Below the pieces are notes generated by a model, which worked only from the letters and a program-made list of their open reading frames with translations, was not told where the DNA came from and made no database searches. Shown in pieces: positions 17,897-26,531 of a stretch of DNA of 64,000 nucleotides. Source of the DNA: Shewanella marinintestina (GTDB taxonomy: Bacteria > Pseudomonadota > Gammaproteobacteria > Enterobacterales > Shewanellaceae); the NCBI RefSeq assembly GCF_023283845.1, contig NZ_JAKILC010000004.1, forward strand, positions 62,001-126,000. Reading direction: 5' to 3'. Within the stretch, counting starts at the first letter, position 1, and each line of letters opens with the position of its first letter. The position numbers were made by a program, and so were the translations under genes.

Positions 17897-19408
17897 TTAA
17901 TTTTGCATCACTGTAGCGGTATTGAAATCACCGGTTTGAGTAACGCTAATAACATTACCAGAGCCTGATTGTGAGCCCATAACTAAGTTATCGTTGCCTG
18001 TTTGCGCGATGTTTAGGCTGTTATCTACACCGTTGACTTCAAAGGCTTCAACACTTTCACCACCTACCCAGTTTCCGTTACCTGTTTGAGCGATAGTAGC
18101 GATATTCTCGTCGCCGACAATAATCAGGTCGATAAGGTTAAGATCACCCTCTTGAGTCATTTCTACTTCAGTATTATCGAAACCAACAACCGAAACTAAC
18201 GCTTCGTTTTGATCGCCATCTTGCTCAATATCAACGTCATTACCGAAACCAAGTACATCAGCGTAACCGAAGTTTTCATTACCTTCTTGCGCAATTTCGA
18301 TGCCGTTATCATCTAATTCTGTGAAAGCGACGGCTTGGTTGTCATCACCGTCAGACATGATTGAAACATCATTATCGTCACCATATTGACCTATGGTTGC
18401 AAAGTTGCCAGTTCCTTCTTGGTCTAGAACTAGACTATTTTCGTCACCAAAAACTTGGAATTCCGCACCATTATTATCGCCATCTTGTTCGATACGAATC
18501 ATGTTGTCGCTACCTTGAATTTCAGCGATCAGTGTATCGCCGATAGTATTAGATAACCCATCTTGTTCTATTTCGATGTCGTTATCATCACCAGTCGCAA
18601 GCGCTAAATAAGCGGTGTTACTTGTGCCAACTTGTTCGATTTCAATTTCATTGTCTGAGCCAGTAAGCTCATAGACAAAACCTGTGTTGTCGTCACCTTC
18701 TTGGGATACGATGAAGTTGTTGTTGTCGCCTGCAACACCTTTAACCGCACCTAGGTTGTCATTACCTTCTTGATAAACTTCAACATCATTGTTATTACCC
18801 ATGTTAGGTGTGATGTCCAATGACACAAAACCTGCCACGTTGTTATCACCATACTGAGTAATATCACCGTCATTAGCATCACCTTCTACACGGAAAGTGG
18901 CAAAGTTACCGTTGCCGTCTTGCTCAACGTAGCTCGTGTTTTCGTCACCGATTAACTCAACGACTGCACCGTTCTGCTCACCTGCTTGCATTACTGTTGC
19001 TTCATTGCCGTCACCAGAGAGATCGATATCAGTTTCATTAAAGAATCCGCTTTGGTTTACAGTAATTGAATTGTCATTACCTGTAATGTCTGCATTGGCT
19101 ATATGCCAGTCTTCAGTTTGGTCTATATCAATTGTATTTCCTTCGCCAGCAGAGTTTACGTAAGCCTCTTGCCACACACCATCTTGAGTCACGTTTGTTT
19201 CTTGCGCATCGCCAGTTTGTTTAACCTTAGCTACGTTTAGATCTCCTGTTTGACGAACTGTCGCATCTTGGCCTACAACGGCTCCTGAAGCTGCTGTCGT
19301 TTGAGTGATTTCTGCAGTATTACTTGAATCTGCTAAAGCGCTACTGCTAATGCCTAGGCTTGCTGTAATCGCCAGCGCAATCATTGTTTTAGTTGTTTGT
19401 GATCTCAT
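17897..19408 (-). CDS. csgA: Extended major curlin subunit (CsgA-like), about 20 repeats
   Basis: 503 aa, more than three times E. coli CsgA (151 aa, five repeats). After a signal peptide (about 1-27) roughly 20 units of mostly 22 residues follow, each matching the curlin pattern N-x5-Q-x-G-x2-N (for example NSITVNQSGFFN, NMIRIEQDGDNN, NSLNIAQTGNDN). Some units have 1-6 extra residues, such as VSLDITPNMGNN. The repeats are very rich in Asp, Glu, Asn and Gly, much more acidic than the E. coli subunit. It ends in TQTGDFNTATVMQN. It lies 14 bp after csgB and is expected to be secreted through CsgG and to form amyloid fibres nucleated by CsgB. Relative roles of the two subunits are inferred. Confidence 0.9.
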   Translation of the reverse strand: MRSQTTKTMIALAITASLGISSSALADSSNTAEITQTTAASGAVVGQDATVRQTGDLNVAKVKQTGDAQETNVTQDGVWQEAYVNSAGEGNTIDIDQTEDWHIANADITGNDNSITVNQSGFFNETDIDLSGDGNEATVMQAGEQNGAVVELIGDENTSYVEQDGNGNFATFRVEGDANDGDITQYGDNNVAGFVSLDITPNMGNNNDVEVYQEGNDNLGAVKGVAGDNNNFIVSQEGDDNTGFVYELTGSDNEIEIEQVGTSNTAYLALATGDDNDIEIEQDGLSNTIGDTLIAEIQGSDNMIRIEQDGDNNGAEFQVFGDENSLVLDQEGTGNFATIGQYGDDNDVSIMSDGDDNQAVAFTELDDNGIEIAQEGNENFGYADVLGFGNDVDIEQDGDQNEALVSVVGFDNTEVEMTQEGDLNLIDLIIVGDENIATIAQTGNGNWVGGESVEAFEVNGVDNSLNIAQTGNDNLVMGSQSGSGNVISVTQTGDFNTATVMQN

Positions 19409-19422
19409 ATGACTCTCCCTGT

Positions 19423-19848
19423 TTAATATTGAGTAATTGTCATTGCAGCACCATCTGCAATTTGTTCAATTGAAAAACTGGCACTTCCCAGTTGATTAAT
19501 TTGTACTAAATTGTCATCGCCAATCTGGGTAATAAAAGCTTGGTTATTTGCACCAGACTGTAAGAGTTCTACTTCATTGTCTTGGCCAAGTTGGATGATT
19601 TCAGCTTGGTTATTACTGCCTATTTGAAGTAATTCGGTGATATTGCCTTCACCCATCTGACTTAGCGTCGCTTGGTTTAACACACCGGCCTGCACAAGGT
19701 TAATGACATTGCTACGGCCTGAACTCTCGAGAAGTGTTTGTAGTGTTATGGGTAACTCATTGTTCTCGAACTCAGATTCAGCAGCAAAACTGCCGACTGA
19801 ATAAAGGACAAGGGCGGTGATGATCCCCAGGGTTTTGAAAACGGACAC
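19423..19848 (-). CDS. csgB: Minor curlin subunit / nucleator CsgB
   Basis: 141 aa (E. coli 151). Signal peptide ends near residue 22. About five to six repeats follow: NVINLVQAGVLNQATLSQMG, NITELLQIGSNNQAEIIQLG, NEVELLQSGANNQAFITQIG and so on. The C-terminal unit is degenerate and ends in MTITQY, like the last CsgB repeat that holds it on the cell surface. Regular length, unlike the adjacent extended CsgA. Probably first gene of csgBA. Confidence 0.9.
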   Translation of the reverse strand: MSVFKTLGIITALVLYSVGSFAAESEFENNELPITLQTLLESSGRSNVINLVQAGVLNQATLSQMGEGNITELLQIGSNNQAEIIQLGQDNEVELLQSGANNQAFITQIGDDNLVQINQLGSASFSIEQIADGAAMTITQY

Positions 19849-20298
19849 TTAACGCTCCTTTTTTCATCGTTGCAAAGTAAACCTAAGCCACTTTGCTGCT
19901 TGCTGGTGAGCGGGTTTGCACAACGTTACTCGCCAGATAAGTTCCTCAAGTTACCTTGCTACTTTTTTGTCGCAATCAGAAAAAGGTCTACTTATTTGCG
20001 CGGTTAGTAAATGTTCTACCTTAACTACAGCTGTATCTTACTTGCTGAAAATAAAGCTGTTTAAGCTTTACATTATGCTTTTAACGTCAAAAGCCTAATG
20101 CCATGGGATTAGTAGTTTAGTGCTAAATGAATTAAGCCATCTTTCAAATCGACACTCTCTGTGGCAACAATTCTAACGGTTACAAATACCGGGTTATTAC
20201 TGCACGTTTTTATCAGTCAGTTTTGTGACTACGCATAGCGTGTTTGTTTTTTGCAGTACCGGTTCGGGGATACTTAAAGGATTAAAAGGGACTAGTTT
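19849..20298. other. Divergent intergenic region between csgB and the subtilisin gene
   Basis: 450 bp without a gene. It must hold the csgBA promoter on the minus strand and the protease promoter on the plus strand. I see no operator I could name. Confidence 0.55.
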
Positions 20299-22812
20299 AT
20301 GTTTAAAAAATTAACACCGTTAGCAGCAGCGATCGCAGGAGTGATTGCTGTTTCGTCTACGCCAGTGCAGGCAAAAACACCAACGCAACATGAATATATT
20401 AAAGACTCGTTAATCGTTGTTTATAAAGACAATGCGACTAAGAGCGAGCGAGAATCTGCCCAACGTTTGGTACGTGCGTCAATGAGAGATATGGATGCTA
20501 ATGGCATCGATGACCGTTTTGCTAATTTGCTTGATGGCAAGCTGGCAAAGTTAACGCTTCGTGCAGGCTCTAATGTTGGTGAGGCGATTAAAATCATTAG
20601 CCGTCATCCAGCAGTAAAGTACGCAGAACCTAACTATGTGATTAAGGCGATTGGTACACCTGATGACCCTGATTTTGTTTCGCTTTGGGGTTTAAACAAT
20701 ACAGGGCAAGACGGCGGTACAGCTGATGCTGATATCGATGCAGTGGAAGCTTGGGATGTAACAACGGGTGATAGTTCAGTTGTGATTGGTGTCATCGATA
20801 CCGGTGTCGATTATAACCACCCTGATCTACAAGCTAATATGTGGACCAACCCAAATGAAATCCCTGGTAACGGTATTGATGATGATGGCAACGGGGTCGT
20901 GGATGATATCCATGGTTTCAATGCTAACAATAATAGCGGTGACCCAATGGATGGCAATGGTCACGGTACCCATGTAGCGGGTACTATCGGTGCATCAGGT
21001 AACAATGGCGTCGGTGTTGTTGGTGTTAACTGGGATGTCAGTATTGTCGGTTGTCAGTTCTTAGATGCAAGCGGTTCAGGTTCAACTGAAGGGGCGATAG
21101 CTTGTATTGATTACATGACTGACTTAAAAGTGAACCATGGCGTTGATATTAAAGCGACAAACAACTCTTGGGGAGGCGGTGGATTTAGCCAAGCGTTAAA
21201 AGATGCAATTGAGTCAGGCGGTGATGCTGGGATCTTATTTGTTGCGGCGGCTGGTAACGGAGCTTACGACAATGATGCTAGTGCAAGTTATCCTGCAAGT
21301 TATGACTCTGATGCTGTAATGGCTATTGCTAGTACAGATCGTAACGATGCAATGTCTAGCTTCTCTCAATGGGGCTTAACTAGTGTTGATATGGGCGCGC
21401 CTGGTTCAGCTATCTTATCAACTACGCCGGGCAACACTTATTCAACTTTCTCAGGTACTTCAATGGCAACGCCACATGTTGCAGGTGCAGCAGCATTGGT
21501 GTGGTCAATTAACCCAGATCTGTCTGCAACAGCAATGAAGCAGCTATTAATGGACTCAGGAGATGTAAATGCAGACCTAACGGGTAAGACGGTTGCAGGT
21601 ACTCGACTGAATGTCGCCAATGCACTTGATCTTGCGGATCCTGATCCTGGGTACCGCTTTAGCGTTACGCCCGCCTCGCAAACTATCGAAGCCGGTAGTT
21701 CAACGAGTTACGATTATAGCGTAGGCAGTGTTGCTGGTTGGGATGGTACAGTCGCACTTTCAGTTGCAGTATCGCCAGCGCTTGCAGGTGTGACGCTATC
21801 TAGTAATAGTGTAATGGCTGACGATACCTTTATGGTAAATGTTGCTACAGATGCGAGCACTCCTTGGGGAGATTACACCATTACCGTTACTGGTGATGAT
21901 GGAAGTACTGTTAAAGAGAAGTCGGTTTCATTGACTGTGTTGCCTGAAGGTCTACAGGATTTCACGTACTCAAATACTGATTCTGCAGCTATTCCAGATA
22001 ATGACCCTGCAGGTATTGTAAGCACGATAGTTGTTGCTGATGATGTGCAAGTGTTTGGAGTTGATGCCAATGTGGATATCTCACACACTTGGATTGGTGA
22101 TTTAGTGGTAACACTGACTTCGCCAGCGGGTACTGAAGTGGTATTACATAACCGTGAAGGTGGCAGTGCAGATGATATTGTTAAGAACTGGGATCTAAGT
22201 GCATTTAATGGCGAAATCGCGACAGGTACTTGGAGCTTGTTCGTTAATGATAACGTTGGTGCCGATACAGGAACGCTTAACAGTTGGGGTATAGTGATTT
22301 CTGGTGTTGGAGAAGCTGCACCTGCAGCCCCAATTGCAGGCTTTAGTTATGCAGTAGACGGTCTAAATGTTGCCTTCACTAATTCAAGCAGTGACGTCAA
22401 TGACGATATCGTTAGTTACAGCTGGGATCTTGGTGATGGCAATGTATCGACAGATATGAGCCCAGCACATACTTACGCAACAGCAGGAACTTATACTGTT
22501 TCTATGATGGTTACAGATGCTGAGGGTAATAGCGATAGCGCAATGATGGATGTTGAAGTATTTGAACATACCATTACAGCGGGTGTAGTGCGGGCTAAAT
22601 TATCTCGTCGTGGTAGTGCGCTTGTTGATCTAACATGGGATGGTGCTGCGGGTGATGATGTCGTGGTTTACCGTGACGGCGTCGCAGTTGCAACGACAAG
22701 CAATGATGGCCGTTATCGTGACCGTTTCTCTGGTGCTTCATCATCAGTTGAATATAAGATTTGTGAAGCATCATCTAGCCTTTGTTCTGATCCAATGACG
22801 GTGAACTTCTAA
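20299..22812 (+). CDS. Exported subtilisin-like serine protease (S8) with P-domain and PKD domain
   Basis: 837 aa. Signal peptide to about residue 25; inhibitor I9 prodomain about 35-115; S8 catalytic domain about 140-440 with Asp167 (VIDTG), His222 (GHGTHVAG), Asn320 (AAAGNG) and Ser388 (SGTSMATPHVAG). A proprotein-convertase P-domain follows at about 550-670 (HTWIGDLVVTLTSPAGTEV), then a PKD domain at about 675-755 (YSWDLGDGN, HTYATAGTYTVSMMV), then a short C-terminal domain. It should be secreted for protein degradation. It is divergent from csgBA; a link to curli is possible but unproven. It ends before a strong terminator. Confidence 0.94.
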   Translation: MFKKLTPLAAAIAGVIAVSSTPVQAKTPTQHEYIKDSLIVVYKDNATKSERESAQRLVRASMRDMDANGIDDRFANLLDGKLAKLTLRAGSNVGEAIKIISRHPAVKYAEPNYVIKAIGTPDDPDFVSLWGLNNTGQDGGTADADIDAVEAWDVTTGDSSVVIGVIDTGVDYNHPDLQANMWTNPNEIPGNGIDDDGNGVVDDIHGFNANNNSGDPMDGNGHGTHVAGTIGASGNNGVGVVGVNWDVSIVGCQFLDASGSGSTEGAIACIDYMTDLKVNHGVDIKATNNSWGGGGFSQALKDAIESGGDAGILFVAAAGNGAYDNDASASYPASYDSDAVMAIASTDRNDAMSSFSQWGLTSVDMGAPGSAILSTTPGNTYSTFSGTSMATPHVAGAAALVWSINPDLSATAMKQLLMDSGDVNADLTGKTVAGTRLNVANALDLADPDPGYRFSVTPASQTIEAGSSTSYDYSVGSVAGWDGTVALSVAVSPALAGVTLSSNSVMADDTFMVNVATDASTPWGDYTITVTGDDGSTVKEKSVSLTVLPEGLQDFTYSNTDSAAIPDNDPAGIVSTIVVADDVQVFGVDANVDISHTWIGDLVVTLTSPAGTEVVLHNREGGSADDIVKNWDLSAFNGEIATGTWSLFVNDNVGADTGTLNSWGIVISGVGEAAPAAPIAGFSYAVDGLNVAFTNSSSDVNDDIVSYSWDLGDGNVSTDMSPAHTYATAGTYTVSMMVTDAEGNSDSAMMDVEVFEHTITAGVVRAKLSRRGSALVDLTWDGAAGDDVVVYRDGVAVATTSNDGRYRDRFSGASSSVEYKICEASSSLCSDPMTVNF

Positions 22813-22834
22813 CTCTATAAATGTAGCTAATCAA

Positions 22835-22862
22835 TAAGCGGCCTTAGGGCCGCTTTTTTTAC
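22835..22862 (+). terminator. Terminator after the protease gene
   Basis: AAGCGGCC-TTA-GGGCCGCTT followed by TTTTT, 22 bp past the stop. Confidence 0.92.
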
Positions 22863-23491
22863 TTTTATAACAGCGATAACACTGCAATTGAGTGTTAGTT
22901 AGTTTTTGAAATGATATTTTGGGCATAGAAATAATGCAGTTTAAACCTGCGGATATATTACTCTAATCACCGCATCTAAATTGTTAGCCAATATTGGTTT
23001 TGTTTTCACGACTAAAAAGCCTAAACCTCTCTTTTTACGGTATTACGTTTTGTGCCATTCTCTCTGCTGAATGTTGAAATTTTATTCATTGCCTAAGCGA
23101 CTGACATACGCTTGTCATATTGCACTAACACTATAGTGATAGTACTTTTTCGATAGAAATTTTGCTTGTTGTCTTTCATTGGTACTTGTTACCTAAACGG
23201 TTGATGTTGTGAGCTTTGTTAACTATTGCAGTGATTTTTTGCATTTATTGATAACGAAAAACTTGAATAACCGCTGCTTTGAACTAAATTCGATAAGAGC
23301 TGAATAATTTATGTGATTTATTTCAACTTTGAGAGGCATATTTCGCATTTTCAACTATTGATATTCGGCAAGAATCTGTAAAAATACCGCTTCTGTCCCT
23401 GATGAAAAAATATAGGGAAAACGGAGGTAAATGTTAGCGCAAATTACCTCTTATTTAGTTTGTATGTGTTGATTTAAGGGCATTAACATAT
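22863..23491. other. Long AT-rich intergenic region with possible leader
   Basis: About 630 bp with no convincing gene. Near its right end GAGGTAA (23424-23430) and TTACCTC (23444-23450) form an inverted repeat that would enclose a GGAGG and an ATG at 23431 opening a 13-codon reading frame ending at 23472. This could be a leader controlling the gene at 23492. The remainder shows nothing I can identify. Confidence 0.4.
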
Positions 23492-23908
23492 ATGTATAAG
23501 ACGACAAAAAAAACAGTTTGGTACGGTGAGCTAAGAACAGCTCGTGGTAATACCATTCTAATTCATGATAAACAGTTTCCAGATGCTTCTGCAGGGCGTG
23601 TTTACTTCTATAACGCAACTCGCGAAGCAATCATCGAGTATGCAGAGGATATCGTTAAGCCTAATCTGCATGAACTTGATGATCAAGCCATTGCAGAAGT
23701 TGAGAAAAACTTCGGTGCAGCTTGGTTTGCCGCAAGAGAAGAGTTTATGGCTAAGCATCAGGGCTGGGTTGAAGCAAATAACCCAAAAAGTGCGGCAGCG
23801 CCAAAAAAGGCCAAAGCAGCACCTGCTGAAGATGACGATGAGCCAGAGTTAGCATCTGCCGATGGCGATGACTACGATGACGATTGGTCAGACGATTACG
23901 ACGATTAG
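23492..23908 (+). CDS. Conserved-looking hypothetical protein with acidic tail
   Basis: 138 aa, no signal peptide. Residues 1-90 look like a compact alpha/beta domain (WYGELRTARGNTILIHDKQF, then REAIIEYAEDIVKPN). Next is an Ala/Lys/Pro linker, then a tail of almost only Asp and Glu ending in DDDWSDDYDD. I do not recognise the family. The acidic tail suggests interaction with a basic partner. Long upstream region and own terminator mean it is a single-gene unit. Coding is supported by consistent codon use and a terminator just after the stop. Confidence 0.75.
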   Translation: MYKTTKKTVWYGELRTARGNTILIHDKQFPDASAGRVYFYNATREAIIEYAEDIVKPNLHELDDQAIAEVEKNFGAAWFAAREEFMAKHQGWVEANNPKSAAAPKKAKAAPAEDDDEPELASADGDDYDDDWSDDYDD

Positions 23909-23913
23909 TTTAA

Positions 23914-23947
23914 TAAAAAACAGCGCCTACTAGGCGCTGTTTTTTTA
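23914..23947. terminator. Bidirectional terminator between hypothetical gene and galM
   Basis: AAAAAACAGCGCCTA-CTAGGCGCTGTTTTTTT: perfect stem with flanking runs, between convergent genes. Confidence 0.93.
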
Positions 23948-23969
23948 TCCGTATATTTTACTGCTCAGA

Positions 23970-24998
23970 TTAATCACATTCAAACTGATAACGACTAATG
24001 TGGTGGTAGAGCTCACCTGGGGCTATTAATGAGTTGCCTGCAATGCTAGGTTGATTCGGCGCATCGGGTATTTGCTGAGGCTCCATGCACACACCTTGGT
24101 ATTGTTGCAACACCTGCTGATTTTTACCTACCGTCCCCTGTAAGTGGTTAGCACCATATACTTGCACGCCGGGCTGATTAGTATATAAGGTCAAACTACG
24201 TCCGCTTAATGGAGAGCTTAGCTTGCCAAATCGTTGTAACTTTGATTCTGTTTTTGGTAGTAAGTAGCAGTGATCAATACCAGATGTTGTCGTAAACTCT
24301 TCTTGACCAATTAGTGATAGTAAGTTGGTCGGTAATGATAGATCTAGACTGCTAGCGAAAGTATCGCAAATACTAACGGGGATCCCGCTATCATCCGTAG
24401 CTAGGTATTGCTTCGCATCAACCTGTAACTGATGCTCAAGAGTTGAGTCGCTGGCATCAAGATTAAAATAACTGTGCTGTGAAATGCTGATTGGGCAAGC
24501 TTTATCTGAGCTGGCTAAAATCTCAACATAAAGGTTATTACCTACTAAGCGGTAATCTAACTGCACATTACAATTACCAGGGAAGCCCATGTCACCATCA
24601 GGGCTCTTTAGACTAAGACGCACGCCATCGGGTAGGGTTCCAAGCTGCCAAACTTTTCGATGAAACCCCTCTATGCCACCATGCAAGCAATTACCTGCTT
24701 GATTAACATTAAGCTGAAAATGATTGGGCTCAACCGTAAATTGACCTTTAGCTACCCGGTTTGCGAACCGCCCTGTAACAGAGCCTAAATAGGCATCTTG
24801 AGCTAAGTAGTCGCTGGCATTATCACAGCCTAATACTAAGTTTGCACGTTCGCCATCTCGGTCGGGGGCCCATAAAGAGCGAATAATTCCGCCTAGACTT
24901 AATACCTCAACCGCAATTGTGCCATTATCCATAAGCACTCGTTCAATTTGTCCACCGCGTGGGTCATCCCAGGCTTCGAGAGGGCGAATACGTACCAT
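23970..24998 (-). CDS. galM: Aldose 1-epimerase (galactose mutarotase)
   Basis: 342 aa from the ATG at 24998, preceded by TAGGA at six bases; E. coli GalM has 346. A longer frame from 25043 would overlap galK by 23 bp and lacks such a site. Active-site regions are visible: FANRVAKGQF, NCLHGGIEGFHRKVW (catalytic His), ISQHSYFNL (second His) and GVCMEPQQIPDAPN (catalytic Glu). GalM interconverts beta- and alpha-galactose, giving the anomer used by GalK. It follows galK in the same operon. Confidence 0.95.
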   Translation of the reverse strand: MVRIRPLEAWDDPRGGQIERVLMDNGTIAVEVLSLGGIIRSLWAPDRDGERANLVLGCDNASDYLAQDAYLGSVTGRFANRVAKGQFTVEPNHFQLNVNQAGNCLHGGIEGFHRKVWQLGTLPDGVRLSLKSPDGDMGFPGNCNVQLDYRLVGNNLYVEILASSDKACPISISQHSYFNLDASDSTLEHQLQVDAKQYLATDDSGIPVSICDTFASSLDLSLPTNLLSLIGQEEFTTTSGIDHCYLLPKTESKLQRFGKLSSPLSGRSLTLYTNQPGVQVYGANHLQGTVGKNQQVLQQYQGVCMEPQQIPDAPNQPSIAGNSLIAPGELYHHISRYQFECD

Positions 24999-25020
24999 GT
25001 TTAGTCCTATTAAACGTAAT

Positions 25021-26175
25021 TTAATTATCGATGCGTCGAGCACCGTCGCTAGCTGAGCACAGGTATATATTGGCTTCTAGCCCCGTTTTGTTTGCATACT
25101 TCTGTTCAATGGTAGCGACAACTGCGTCGGTGAGTTCGTGGTCGACCAGCGCGACAACGCAGCCGCCGAAGCCGCCACCTGTCATACGCACACCACCACG
25201 ATCACCAATAACTTCCGATACTATCTCAACAAGATAGTCGATTTCAGTGGTAGTGATCTCAAAGTCGTCACGCATTGAATTATGTGATTCGGCCATTAAT
25301 AGGCTGAGCTTGGCAATATCATTAGACTCCAATGCCCATGCGGCATTTTGGGTACGTCTATTTTCGGTAATGACATGCCTAGCCCGCTTATAACAAGCAT
25401 CACTGAGTTCTGACTTGCCGGCTTCGAGTGTCGCTAAAGTTAAATCTCGCAGTGATTCAAGCCCAAAGTGTTCGGCGGCTTGTTCGCATTGTTCGCGGCG
25501 AAGGTTATATTCAGATTCTACCAAACCACGCTGTACATTTGAGTTGATTATAATAAGGCTCAGACTGTCCGGCATATTCACCGCTTCACTGTCTAGATCT
25601 AGACAATCAATTAATAGGGCATGGTCTTTTTCGCCAAGAGCACTGATCATTTGATCCATAATGCCGCAGGCGCAGCCGACAAATTGGTTTTCACCACGTT
25701 GTGCAAGTTGTGCAATAGCAAGCGGAGACAGCTTTATTTGGCTACAGTCATTCACGGCGGTCCCAAAGGCCACTTCAAGTGCTGCTGATGATGATAAACC
25801 AGCGCCCATTGGTACATTACTAACAACTGCAATGTCGAGCCCTTTAGGGGCTAAGCCTGATGTGGCCATTGCTGCAGTAAAGCCTTTTAAATAGTTTGAC
25901 CAGTGATTTGCAACGGGGTTGCCTTCTTCACCAAAAGTCCATTCTTCAATTTCGCCTGGATAGGCATCAGACACTGCGCGAAAACGTAGATCGTCACGGC
26001 GTTTTACAACAATTGCTGTATGGAAGTTGATGGCCGCAGGCAAAACAAAACCATCGTTATAGTCGGTATGTTCACCTATAAGGTTAACGCGTCCAGGGGC
26101 ACAATAAAGCTCATCTGCTTGGGTGCCGAAAGTTTGCACAAACAATTTGTTTGCTCGCTGAGAGGGGTTGGACAT
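25021..26175 (-). CDS. galK: Galactokinase
   Basis: 384 aa (E. coli 382). GHMP-kinase signatures: the galactose motif GRVNLIGEHTDYNDGFVLPA at about 28-47, the ATP loop PMGAGLSSSAALEV at about 122-135, and the C-terminal MTGGGFGGCVVALV. It phosphorylates alpha-galactose in the cytoplasm, the first step of the Leloir pathway. galT and galE, which complete that pathway, are absent from this cluster. Confidence 0.97.
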   Translation of the reverse strand: MSNPSQRANKLFVQTFGTQADELYCAPGRVNLIGEHTDYNDGFVLPAAINFHTAIVVKRRDDLRFRAVSDAYPGEIEEWTFGEEGNPVANHWSNYLKGFTAAMATSGLAPKGLDIAVVSNVPMGAGLSSSAALEVAFGTAVNDCSQIKLSPLAIAQLAQRGENQFVGCACGIMDQMISALGEKDHALLIDCLDLDSEAVNMPDSLSLIIINSNVQRGLVESEYNLRREQCEQAAEHFGLESLRDLTLATLEAGKSELSDACYKRARHVITENRRTQNAAWALESNDIAKLSLLMAESHNSMRDDFEITTTEIDYLVEIVSEVIGDRGGVRMTGGGFGGCVVALVDHELTDAVVATIEQKYANKTGLEANIYLCSASDGARRIDN

Positions 26176-26531
26176 AATTTAAATTCCGAATGTTAAAATT
26201 TGCGTTCAGTACAAAAACATTGCTGTAAACTGATTGGTTTAGCTGCGGTTTGATTCTGACGACCAAATTAATAACAGCGGTACACCTAAACTTGCTTGAA
26301 TAAGTCCACGGTAGAAAAGTGGCTCAGAGCGATAAGCGCTTTAAGCATTTCCCTGTGTCATATCTTTTTTGTGCTAAATATCCATCTATTGTTTTATATC
26401 ATGACTTTGTAACTTGTGTAACTGAGTTTTTCAGCTCATAACTATTTGGCACTAATGCTAAAGCTTTAACCTAAGGTGTCAGTTGATACCTTAGGTTAAA
26501 GTTCGCAATCAAACATGCCTTAATAAGGAGC
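26176..26531. other. galK-symporter intergenic region
   Basis: 356 bp between two minus-strand genes. It carries the perfect inverted repeat at 26465-26502 next to the symporter stop codon, and presumably a promoter for galK-galM nearer 26200. Nothing coding is seen. Confidence 0.5.
26465..26502. repeat. 14-bp perfect inverted repeat
   Basis: CTTTAACCTAAGGT (26465-26478) and ACCTTAGGTTAAAG (26489-26502) with a 10-base spacer that itself pairs in part (TCA/TGA). It lies 29 bp after the symporter stop and is not followed by a T-run on either strand. It could be a processing or stabilising hairpin, or a protein-binding site. Confidence 0.85.

Noticed and set aside
17897..19408. Regular spacing suggestive of a CRISPR or tandem DNA repeat
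   Set aside because: The period is 66 bp and codes for 22-residue curlin units; the DNA itself is not conserved from unit to unit.
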